Shown here: piece by piece, positions 40,652 through 47,884 of the stretch
Layout of the letters: each line of letters opens with the position of its first letter
Numbering within the stretch: position 1 is the stretch's first letter
Assembly: GCA_023384675.1 (NCBI GenBank)
Contig: JAHDVK010000010.1
Span: 1 to 64,000, forward strand
Direction: 5' to 3'
Source of the DNA: Bryobacteraceae bacterium
GTDB taxonomy: Bacteria > Acidobacteriota > Terriglobia > Bryobacterales > Bryobacteraceae
Length of the DNA: 64,000 nt
The notes under the pieces: model-generated
What the model was told of the DNA's origin: nothing
The model's database searches: none
The model's input: only the letters and a program-made list of their open reading frames with translations
Translations under genes and position numbers: made by a program

Positions 40652-41257
40652 ATGGTTGTCACTGGTTTGATTTACGCGTCTGTCCTGGCCGTCATCGGGG
40701 GCGGTCTGGCGTGGTTCACCCAAATTCCCTGGGTGGGCGCGCCGTTCTACCTGCTCGCGCTCTTTTGCCTTTGGTTTTTCCGCGATCCCGAGCGCGAAAT
40801 CCCCACCGGACCCGTAGCCGTCTCGCCCGCCGATGGCAAGGTGGTGCGCATCCGCCGCAAGCCCGAGGGCACGCAGCTCTGCATCTTTCTCAACGTCTTC
40901 GACGTCCACGTGAACCGTTCACCCATCGCCGGCAAGGTGACCGCGGTGGAGTACAACAAGGGTAAATTCCTGGTGGCCAGCAAGGACGAAGCCTCCTATG
41001 AGAACGAGCGCAACACCATGACGGTGGACAACGGCCAGTCCTCCGTGCGGTTTTCGCAAATCGCCGGCCTCATCGCCCGCCGCATTGTCTGTACCAAGAT
41101 TCCCGGCGACTACGTCACGATGGGCGAGCGGATCGGACTGATTAAGTTCGGCTCGCGCGTCGACGTGGACTTTGGTCCCGAATGGGAAGTCACGGTCCGG
41201 GAGGGAGAACGCGTCTCGGCCGGCTCGAGCGTCGTGGCCAAAAGGAAAGCCCTTTGA
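40652..41257 (+). CDS. psd: Phosphatidylserine decarboxylase proenzyme, short form
   Basis: A 201-residue PSD-A type enzyme. Two N-terminal membrane segments (ASVLAVIGGGLAWF, YLLALFCLWFF), then VSPADGKVV (Asp61), NVFDVHVNRSP (His86) and the self-cleavage site KFGSRVDV, where Ser168 becomes the pyruvoyl group. It makes phosphatidylethanolamine from phosphatidylserine at the inner membrane. Its stop overlaps the TTG start of pssA. Confidence 0.95.
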   Translation: MVVTGLIYASVLAVIGGGLAWFTQIPWVGAPFYLLALFCLWFFRDPEREIPTGPVAVSPADGKVVRIRRKPEGTQLCIFLNVFDVHVNRSPIAGKVTAVEYNKGKFLVASKDEASYENERNTMTVDNGQSSVRFSQIAGLIARRIVCTKIPGDYVTMGERIGLIKFGSRVDVDFGPEWEVTVREGERVSAGSSVVAKRKAL

Positions 41258-42156
41258 CGCCCAAACTCAATCTCCGCGAGCGACTGATCGATCCCAATTC
41301 GCCGGACCGCCGCCCGCGGAAGGCCGCCTACGCGCTGCCCTCCATGTTCACCGCGGGCAACCTGTTCCTCGGGTTTCTCGCGATTCTGAAAGCGATCGAA
41401 GGCGCGCTCTACGCGCACGGCGGCAACTACGGCTATAACCGCCACTGGGAAGTGGCCGCGATAGTGATTGGAGTCGCGGTCTTCCTCGATGGTCTCGACG
41501 GCCGTATCGCGCGCCTCACCAACACCACCAGCGACTTTGGGCGCGAACTCGATTCGCTGGCCGACGTCATCAGCTTCGGCATCGCGCCCGCCGTGCTGGC
41601 CTTCGTCTGGGGCTTCTACTTCCTCGAACCGCTGGCGAATGCCCAGGCCCACCAGTACCTGATGCAGGCCGGGTATTTTTCCATCTTCCTGTTCGTGCTG
41701 TGCGGCGCGTCGCGGCTGGCGCGGTTCAACATCTCGGTGGACCCGGTACCGCGCAATCCGGGTCGTCCCGGGCGCAAGTATTTCGTCGGCCTCCCGATTC
41801 CCGCCGGTGCGGGCATGGTGGCCGCCGTCGTCTACGCCGCCGGCTCGGAACCGCTGCGTTCCTGGCCGCTGGTGCTGGCCTGGATCGTCCTCAATATCGC
41901 GCTCGCGCTCCTGATGATCAGTTCCTGGCGCTACCGGAGTTTCAAGGATTTCAGTCTGGTCAGCCCGCGTTCGCCCTCGTCGGTGGTGCTGTTCGGCGTG
42001 GTGCTCTACCTGATGTGGAACTTCTCGAAGGCGGTGCTGCTCGCTCTTGCCATTGTGTATGTGGGCAGCGGCATTGTTGTGCGGATCGGCGGTCTGCTGC
42101 GCCGGCGGCCCCACCACGCGGCGGCCGAGGCCGAACAACGGCCAGCCGCGAACTAG
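41254..42156 (+). CDS. pssA: CDP-diacylglycerol--serine O-phosphatidyltransferase
   Basis: About 300 residues from a TTG at 41254, preceded by AGGAAAG and overlapping the psd stop. The CDP-alcohol phosphotransferase motif is complete (FLDGLDGRIARLTNTTSDFGRELDSLADVISFG), with about seven membrane helices. It makes phosphatidylserine for the Psd encoded just upstream. A longer frame to 41182 overlaps psd and is not conserved. Confidence 0.95.
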   Translation: MTPKLNLRERLIDPNSPDRRPRKAAYALPSMFTAGNLFLGFLAILKAIEGALYAHGGNYGYNRHWEVAAIVIGVAVFLDGLDGRIARLTNTTSDFGRELDSLADVISFGIAPAVLAFVWGFYFLEPLANAQAHQYLMQAGYFSIFLFVLCGASRLARFNISVDPVPRNPGRPGRKYFVGLPIPAGAGMVAAVVYAAGSEPLRSWPLVLAWIVLNIALALLMISSWRYRSFKDFSLVSPRSPSSVVLFGVVLYLMWNFSKAVLLALAIVYVGSGIVVRIGGLLRRRPHHAAAEAEQRPAAN

Positions 42157-42166
42157 AGGGATCGTG

Positions 42167-43183
42167 ATGACAAACGCCAAATGGGTTCTCGCGGGCGCGG
42201 ATACGCTCCTGGGCCGCGAACTGCGCGATTACATCCCCGAACACCGGCTGCCCGTGCGCCTGGTGCTTGCCGGCGGAACCAGCACCGAGCGCGTGCTTGC
42301 CGCCGGAGCCGAGGACGAGATCTCCGTGATGGAGCCGCTGTCGCCCGAAACGCTCCACGACGCCGCCGTCCTGCTGCTGGCCGGGCCCGTGGAGGAATGC
42401 CGCGCCGCCCTCGAACTCGCCGGGAAGTTGCCCGTACCGCCCGTAATCGTGGATCTCACTGGCGCGTTCGAATCCGAGCCGGGCGCCGCCGTCCGCGCAC
42501 CCATGCTCGAAACCGCGCCCGCCGTGACGCCCGCGGGCGGCGTTCAGGTGGTGGCCCATCCCGCCGCCGTGGGACTCGGGCGCCTGCTGGACCTGATACA
42601 CGCCGCCCACCCGGTGCGCCATGCCGTGGCGACGCTGCTCGAACCGGTCAGCGTGCACGGCTCGCGCGGCATCGACGAACTCCACCAGCAAACCCTCAGC
42701 CTGTTCAGTTTCCAGAACCCGCCCAGGCAACTGTTCGACACGCAGGCCAGCTTCAACCTGCTCCCGCGCTTCGGCGAAGAGGCCGCCGCGCAGCCCGCCG
42801 ATTCCCAAACGCGGATCGAGCGCCAGCTTGCGCGCCTGCTGCCCCCGCGCGGTGTGCCCGTGCCCTCGCTCCGTGTGTTGCACGCGCCTGTTTTTCACGG
42901 CTATGGCGCTTCGGTCTGGATCGAATTCGAGGAGCGCCCCGCCGTCGCTTTCCTGGAGAAGGAACTTGAAGCCGCGGGAGTCGATGTCCGGCGCACGGGC
43001 ATGGAGCCTGCGTCGAATTCGGGCGTTGCCGGACAAGGCGGCATCACGGTCAGCGATCTCGCCGAGGATCCCCGCCACGGATCGGGCTTGTGGCTGTGGA
43101 TGATGCTCGATAACCTCCGCACCACCGCCGAAACCGCCGTGCTGATCGCCGCGGCCGCCGCGCGCGCCCGGGAGTCCGCCTGA
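42167..43183 (+). CDS. Aspartate-semialdehyde dehydrogenase-like protein (Usg-like, no catalytic Cys)
   Basis: About 338 residues from ATG 42167, with AGAGG upstream. The fold follows aspartate-semialdehyde dehydrogenase: an N-terminal Rossmann-like part (VLAGADTLLGRELRDYI), AVLLLAGPVEECRAA, VVDLTGAFE, and a C-terminal part with LRVLHAPVFHGYGASVWIEF. At the position of the catalytic cysteine (usual pattern NPNC) it reads AHPAAVGLG, so it should not be an active dehydrogenase. Such Usg-like proteins have no clear role. It sits between pssA and lptE. Confidence 0.75.
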   Translation: MTNAKWVLAGADTLLGRELRDYIPEHRLPVRLVLAGGTSTERVLAAGAEDEISVMEPLSPETLHDAAVLLLAGPVEECRAALELAGKLPVPPVIVDLTGAFESEPGAAVRAPMLETAPAVTPAGGVQVVAHPAAVGLGRLLDLIHAAHPVRHAVATLLEPVSVHGSRGIDELHQQTLSLFSFQNPPRQLFDTQASFNLLPRFGEEAAAQPADSQTRIERQLARLLPPRGVPVPSLRVLHAPVFHGYGASVWIEFEERPAVAFLEKELEAAGVDVRRTGMEPASNSGVAGQGGITVSDLAEDPRHGSGLWLWMMLDNLRTTAETAVLIAAAAARARESA

Positions 43184-43705
43184 ATGATGGAGCGGCGGCG
43201 GTTCGCCCTGGCTCTGCTCGGCGCATCGGTCGCCGGCTGCGGCTACCGGGTCGGCGGACAGGCGGACCTGCTGCCCGCCCGCGTCCGTACCATCGCCATC
43301 CCCGCCTTCGGCAATATCACCACCCGCTACCGGCTCACTGAGCGCCTTCCTGCCGCAATCGGCCGCGAGTTCATCACCCGCACCCGCTACCGTATCGTCG
43401 CCGACCCCAACGAGGCGGATGCGATTCTAGCCGGCTCCGTCGTCAACTACATGTCCGCGCCCACGATCTTCGATCAGGCCACCGGACGCGCCGCCGGCGT
43501 GCAAATCAGCGTGTTTCTCAACCTGACCCTCACTGATCGCGAAACCGGCAACGTGCTCTACCAGCGGAATAACTTCGAGGCCCGGCAGCGCTACGAGGTC
43601 TCGATCGAGCAGCGCGAATACTTCGACGAAAGCGACGTCGCGCTCGATCGCCTCTCGCGCGAGGTCGCGCGCCTGGTGGTCAGCACCGTGCTGGAGGCTT
43701 TCTAA
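43184..43705 (+). CDS. lptE: LptE-family LPS assembly lipoprotein
   Basis: A 173-residue lipoprotein. The N-terminus is MMERRRFALALLGASVAGCG with a lipobox cysteine (VAGC), followed by GYRVGG, the typical LptE start. TIAIPAFGNITTRYRLTERLPAAIGREFITRTRY and DAILAGSVVNY are conserved. LptE plugs the LptD barrel during LPS export to the outer membrane. The start follows the previous stop directly (TGAATG). LptD is not in the window. Confidence 0.88.
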   Translation: MMERRRFALALLGASVAGCGYRVGGQADLLPARVRTIAIPAFGNITTRYRLTERLPAAIGREFITRTRYRIVADPNEADAILAGSVVNYMSAPTIFDQATGRAAGVQISVFLNLTLTDRETGNVLYQRNNFEARQRYEVSIEQREYFDESDVALDRLSREVARLVVSTVLEAF

Positions 43706-43709
43706 AGCC

Positions 43710-44744
43710 ATGAAACCAGAGCAGTTCCTCCGCGACCTCGAAAAGAAGGCCCCTGCGCCTGTCTATCTCTTCGCGGGGCCGGAGACCTACCGCCGCCGCG
43801 CCTGCCGCGCCGCGCTGCTGGACCGCCTGCTGCCCGACGCCGCCGCGCGCGACGAAGGCGTCACCCAGCACGATCTCGACGAACTCACGATGGCCGAAGT
43901 GCTCGACGATGCGCGCGCCATGAGCCTGTTTGCCGCCGACCGCGTGATCTTCGTCACCGGCGCCGAAAGCGCGCTCCCGCGCGGCGACGCCAAGGACAGC
44001 CCCGCCCTGGAATCGCTGAAAGCCTATTGCGCCGATCCCACGCCGGGCGTCACGCTGGTTTTCGACGCGCGCCGGTTCGATTTCGACGGCGAGGACAAGG
44101 CCAAAATGGAGCGCGTTCTGAAGTTCTATGCGCCGGTGCCCGCGGTGGTCGAGTTCGCCCGTCTCAGCGCGCAGGATGCACGAATTTTTGCGCAAAATCT
44201 GGCTTCCGAACGCGGTTTAAGGCTCGAAAACGCGGTTTTTGACGAGCTTGTCGCGGCTACGGCGGCGGATGCTTCGCGGCTCGCCAACGAGATCGAGAAA
44301 CTCGCCCTGCATGGCGGTCCGATCACGGCGAAAGAGGTGGCCGAACTGGTGCCAAACGCTTCGGAGACCACGATCTTCGCGCTCGTGAACGCCCTCGCTA
44401 CGCGTAACCGGCCGCAATCATTGGAGTTATTGGACCGGCTGGTGCGCGCGGGCGAATACCTGCCGCTCGCGTTGACGTTCCTCGGCGGCGTCTTCCGGTT
44501 GGCGCTCGCGGCGCGCGAACAGGGGCTGCGCAGCGCCCAGGACGTACAGAGCTTCTTCCAGCGCCAGGGCACGCCGATGTGGCGCGCGCGCGCAGAGCAG
44601 ATCCACGCCGCAAGTCAAAGATTCTCAAAGGAAAAGCTCGAGGAAGGGATCGGCCTGGTGTTCCGCGCGGACCGCGACCTGAAGAGCAGCCGCGCGGACG
44701 ACCGGGTGGTAATGGAGGAATTCGTGCTGCGGCTTACCCGTTAG
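43710..44744 (+). CDS. holA: DNA polymerase III subunit delta
   Basis: A 344-residue clamp-loader subunit that opens the beta clamp. PAPVYLFAGPETYRRRACRAALLDRLLP at the N-terminus, then SLFAADRVIFVTGAE, LASERGLRLENAVFDELVAATAADASRLANEIEKLAL and ASETTIFALVNALATRNRPQSLELLDRLVRAGEYLPLALTFL are typical of HolA. It lies 4 bp after lptE, a common bacterial neighbour pair, and overlaps the convergent rpsT by 4 bp. Confidence 0.94.
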   Translation: MKPEQFLRDLEKKAPAPVYLFAGPETYRRRACRAALLDRLLPDAAARDEGVTQHDLDELTMAEVLDDARAMSLFAADRVIFVTGAESALPRGDAKDSPALESLKAYCADPTPGVTLVFDARRFDFDGEDKAKMERVLKFYAPVPAVVEFARLSAQDARIFAQNLASERGLRLENAVFDELVAATAADASRLANEIEKLALHGGPITAKEVAELVPNASETTIFALVNALATRNRPQSLELLDRLVRAGEYLPLALTFLGGVFRLALAAREQGLRSAQDVQSFFQRQGTPMWRARAEQIHAASQRFSKEKLEEGIGLVFRADRDLKSSRADDRVVMEEFVLRLTR

Positions 44745-45013
44745 GCGGCCGGCTGCAACTTCTTGAGGCGGGCGGCGAGCCGGGATTTGTAGCGGGAGGC
44801 GGTATTCTTCTTGATGATGCCCCACTTGGCGGCGCGGTCCACGACCGAATAGGTCTTGGGGAGAAGAGACTGAGACAGCTCGAGGTCTTTATTCGCCATC
44901 GCCTTGCGCAAAGCCTTGATGACGGTCCGCATCCGGCTTCGGCGCATCTTGTTGATGGCGGTGCGCCGTTCGGTAATCCGCACGCGCTTCAGCGATGAAA
45001 CATGGTTTGCCAT
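44741..45013 (-). CDS. rpsT: 30S ribosomal protein S20
   Basis: A 90-residue, very basic protein with MANHVSSLKRVRITERRTAINKM at the N-terminus, RMRTVIKALRKAM, and KWGIIKKNTASRYKSRLAARL at the C-terminus, typical of S20. It binds 16S rRNA in the small subunit. The start is the first ATG (45013); a promoter is at 45055-45084. Convergent with holA, the usual arrangement in many bacteria. Confidence 0.96.
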   Translation of the reverse strand: MANHVSSLKRVRITERRTAINKMRRSRMRTVIKALRKAMANKDLELSQSLLPKTYSVVDRAAKWGIIKKNTASRYKSRLAARLKKLQPAA

Positions 45014-45054
45014 GGATTGTTCTAGGGGTCCTTACGCGGAAATCAACAGCTAAC

Positions 45055-45084
45055 AGGATAGCGCAAGCCTGACCATACCGTCAA
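45055..45084 (-). promoter_or_regulatory. Predicted sigma70-type promoter for rpsT
   Basis: On the minus strand TTGACG (45079-45084) and TATCCT (45055-45060) are separated by 18 nt, 41 bp upstream of the rpsT start. The -35 box overlaps the last codons of the PQQ-propeller gene, so rpsT is transcribed on its own within a tight spacer. Confidence 0.6.
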
Positions 45085-46505
45085 TCGCGGGCCGTGGGCT
45101 CCGCGAAACAATAGAGCGAATCGCGGGTCCGGACGTAGATTCGCCCCTCAGTGAGGGCAGGCGTGGCGTGGATTTCCTCGCCGAGGTCATTCACCGCGAG
45201 CACTTCCCATTGCTTGGCTGCCCGCAGCACGCTGATTTTACCCTCGGTGCTGGCTGCAAAAACCTTGCCATCGGCGGCGACGGGCGAAGCGTAGTAGACG
45301 CCCAATGCGCCCCGGCTCCGGCCCTGCCGGTAGCGTGTGCCGTCCTGCGGGTTCAAGGCAGTGACGATTCCTCCGTCGCGGACCAGGTAGAGCACATCGC
45401 GGTAGAGCAGCGGGGCGGGCACGTAAGGCAGATTCCTCTTGAACCGCCAGAGCACGGCTTCGGGCGGCAGGCGCCCCTCCGCGTTCCCGGGCCGGACTGC
45501 GACCGCGCCATACTCGCCAATCCCCCAGTTCCGGGCTTCTTCCCATTCCTGTGCGGAAGCAAGACCGTCGCCATCGGCATCGATCCAGCCGAAATGCAGA
45601 GCCAGGTCCTTGTCGGCGCTGAGTTCGGCTTCGGAAAGCTGCCCATCTTTGTCTTTGTCGTATTTTCCAAGCACGGACTCAAAAGCCGGGATATAGGGCT
45701 CCATCGCACCCTGGGTGGAGATGAACAGGGTATCGCCGGAGGCGAGCGGCGTGCCCAGCGCGCCCATGGACCCGATGGGCATCCACCAGCGGAGTTCTCC
45801 GGTGGCGGCGTAGTAAGAGTCGAGCCGGGAGGTTCCCAGGACAGCCACCTGTTCCGGTCCGCCTGTTGGCCGGAAGATGACCGGCGTGGACCAGCCGATG
45901 GTGGCTCCGGGCCGCATCGTCTTCCAGCGCTGGCTCCCGGTTTTGCGGTCGAGCGAGAGAACGAACGAGCCGCTTTGCTGATCGCAGACCAGAATGACCT
46001 GGTCCCCTGACAGGATCGGCGAGGCTGCCATTCCGTAGAAATTCTGGAAGGGCCCCAAGGGAAGGGTCCAGAGTGTTTCCCCGGAGGGCGTGTAAGCGGC
46101 CAGGCCAAACTCCGGGAAGAACACGACGACGCCATGACCATCGGCCGCCGGTGTGGGCGAGGCCGGATCGTTCGAGCGGTAGAGCTTCTCCGGGCGGGCG
46201 ATTTCGATTTCCCGGCGCCAGAGTACCCGGCCGGTCGCCGCGTCGAGACACAATGTCACACGTTTCGCGCCATCGCTGGCGGTCAGGTATACGAGGCCGT
46301 CCACCACGACGGGCGACGACTGCCCAAAGGGAATCGCCTGCTTCCAGGCGACGTTCTTCTGCGGGGAGAACTCCACGGGATAGCCGGTTGCGGAGTCGAC
46401 GCCGGAGCCGTTGGGCCCGCGGAACTGGGGCCAGTTACGCGGGGCCTCGCTCCACGCCGGTCCGGCCAGCCCGAGGAGCATAAGACTGAGCAAAATGCCC
46501 GCCAT
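45081..46505 (-). CDS. Secreted PQQ-like beta-propeller protein with EF-hands
   Basis: A 474-residue protein with signal peptide (MAGILLSLMLLGLAGPAWSEA). It starts NWPQFRGPNGSGV, then shows repeated propeller blades (VDGLVYLTASDGAKRVTLCLDAATGRVLWRREIE; LVCDQQSGSFVLSLDRKTGSQRWK). Between blades, at about 280-325, are two EF-hand loops, DKDKDGQLSEAE and DADGDGLASAQE. Such proteins are common in Planctomycetota and Acidobacteriota; the propeller probably does not hold PQQ as a cofactor. Role unknown; calcium binding inferred from the loops. Confidence 0.88.
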   Translation of the reverse strand: MAGILLSLMLLGLAGPAWSEAPRNWPQFRGPNGSGVDSATGYPVEFSPQKNVAWKQAIPFGQSSPVVVDGLVYLTASDGAKRVTLCLDAATGRVLWRREIEIARPEKLYRSNDPASPTPAADGHGVVVFFPEFGLAAYTPSGETLWTLPLGPFQNFYGMAASPILSGDQVILVCDQQSGSFVLSLDRKTGSQRWKTMRPGATIGWSTPVIFRPTGGPEQVAVLGTSRLDSYYAATGELRWWMPIGSMGALGTPLASGDTLFISTQGAMEPYIPAFESVLGKYDKDKDGQLSEAELSADKDLALHFGWIDADGDGLASAQEWEEARNWGIGEYGAVAVRPGNAEGRLPPEAVLWRFKRNLPYVPAPLLYRDVLYLVRDGGIVTALNPQDGTRYRQGRSRGALGVYYASPVAADGKVFAASTEGKISVLRAAKQWEVLAVNDLGEEIHATPALTEGRIYVRTRDSLYCFAEPTARD

Positions 46506-46839
46506 TCCAATGAATCTTCATCATCGCATAGGGGCTTGACGGGCCCAGCCGGTTCGCGATGTCAGGAGAGTGTTGAGACCGGTGCAGGGGGATCGATAGC
46601 GGCGCTCACCGGCGGCGGCATGTGCGGAGTTGATGGCAGTCGCGTCGATCCCGAGGACTGAGAAGCTCGCGTTGCCGGGTATGCGCGTTAGGGCATTGAC
46701 GCGATCGCCCAGACCCGCCGCAGGCAGCGCACGACAGGGCCGCACCAGGGTAGCCTGAGCCGGGAAGGCAAATCGGTGAAATCGCCGAGTTAGGAATTCC
46801 ACGGGCATCGCCCGGCTTCCGGACTATTATGAAAATGAG
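46506..46839. other. 334-bp spacer without a recognised gene
   Basis: No gene is supported. A 95-codon minus-strand frame covers 46521-46808, but its product has no recognisable family and no ribosome binding site; it could be a decayed gene. A TATTAT box (46825-46830) lies only 10 bp before the MNT start at 46840, which has no Shine-Dalgarno sequence, so the MNT message may be leaderless. Confidence 0.45.
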
Positions 46840-47160
46840 ATGCGTGTAGATGAATCGCTGTTGAACGAAGTCGTCCGCCGCATCCGCACGGTAGCGGAGC
46901 CTGACAAGATCATTCTTTACGGTTCGGCAGCGACGGGCGAGATGACGCGGGATAGCGACATCGACCTGCTTGTAGTTGCGCCGGAGACCAGAAACAGGCA
47001 CGAGCGAACAGTCCAGATCAGGGAAGCGATCGGCGATCTTCCGTATGCGGTCGACGTGCTGCTCATGGCCACGGCCCGATTCGAGGCAACCAAGAATCTG
47101 ATCGGTGGAGTGGCCTACCCAGCGCATAGGTACGGCAGGGTGCTCTATGAGGCAGCCTGA
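46840..47160 (+). CDS. MNT-type minimal nucleotidyltransferase (antitoxin-like)
   Basis: A 106-residue protein with the nucleotidyltransferase core IILYGSAATGEMTRDSDIDLLVV, in which the GS and DxD motifs are intact. Minimal nucleotidyltransferases are paired with HEPN proteins as toxin-antitoxin modules. Its 3' end overlaps the HEPN start by 14 bp. No Shine-Dalgarno sequence is evident. Confidence 0.85.
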   Translation: MRVDESLLNEVVRRIRTVAEPDKIILYGSAATGEMTRDSDIDLLVVAPETRNRHERTVQIREAIGDLPYAVDVLLMATARFEATKNLIGGVAYPAHRYGRVLYEAA

Positions 47161-47579
47161 GGAAGAACTGCGGGACTTGATTGCGGAGTGGGTTCGCAAG
47201 GCAGAAATGGACTGCAAGAGCGTTGAACTGCTGATCCCGCAGTCCGATCTTGGTGAGGTCGTTGTCTTTCACGCCCAGCAAGCCGTCGAGAAGCTGCTGA
47301 AAGCTATGCTGACGCGACATCAAATCGAGTTTCCGAAATCCCATGAGATCCGTCTTCTGCTGGCGTTACTGCGTGAGAAGGAACCCGCTTTAGCAGAGCA
47401 ACTGGCGGACTGCGTCTGGCTGGATCCATTCGCCGTGGAAATTCAGGTATCCGGCGGACCGTCCGGATATCCTCCCGGGAGATGTTGAGAAGGCGCTAGA
47501 ACTCACCCGAGCAGCCCGCTTTGCGATCAGCGCCGCACTTAGGAGCTTTCTCTCGGGCGGGCCAGAAAGCTCCGATTGA
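47147..47579 (+). pseudogene. HEPN-domain protein, frameshifted
   Basis: From ATG 47147 the product begins MRQPEEELRDLIAEWVRKAE and shows VVFHAQQAVEKLLKAMLTRHQIEFPKSHEI, a clear PF05168-type HEPN domain. After LDPFAVEI the frame leaves the family pattern and stops at about 47488. Skipping one base near 47444 (an extra C) restores RYPADRPDILPGDVEKALEL and continues to a stop at 47577-47579, the expected C-terminal helix. It is therefore a single-base frameshift, or a sequencing error. It is paired with the MNT gene. Confidence 0.8.
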
Positions 47580-47587
47580 GCTGCAAA

Positions 47588-47884
47588 TCACAGCCGCCCC
47601 AACTCGTACTCCACAATCCCCTCCAGCGCCTCTTTCGGCAGATCCGTGGAGATGAACAGTTCCTGGCGGGAGCCTGCGCTGAGGGCGATGGCTTTCCAGC
47701 CGTTTTGAGTCGGTACAGTGACGCGGATTTTCACGGGTCCTTTGGCGTCGCGCACCTGGCGGATCACTCCCGGAATGATCGACCGGATCTCCTCGTGCCA
47801 GAGCAGGCGTTCCAGAGCCGGGCGGAGCCCGTCGATGATACTATGCTCGATCTTCAGCCGCCCCTGGTTCGCTCTGAGCTTCAT
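47588..47884 (-). CDS. DUF2103-like protein
   Basis: A 98-residue protein from ATG 47884 (MKLRANQGRLKIEHSIIDGL) that overlaps the tamB stop (ATGA). The central IRSIIPGVIRQVRDAKGPVKIRVTVPTQNGWKAIALSAGS resembles DUF2103. A longer frame to 47974 is inside tamB. Function unknown; its place at the end of the Omp85-SurA-TamB unit is the only hint. Confidence 0.75.
   Translation of the reverse strand: MKLRANQGRLKIEHSIIDGLRPALERLLWHEEIRSIIPGVIRQVRDAKGPVKIRVTVPTQNGWKAIALSAGSRQELFISTDLPKEALEGIVEYELGRL

Noticed and set aside
46521-46808. 95-codon minus-strand frame in the spacer before the MNT gene
   Set aside because: No family similarity, no ribosome binding site and no conserved context; noted only as possible decayed sequence.
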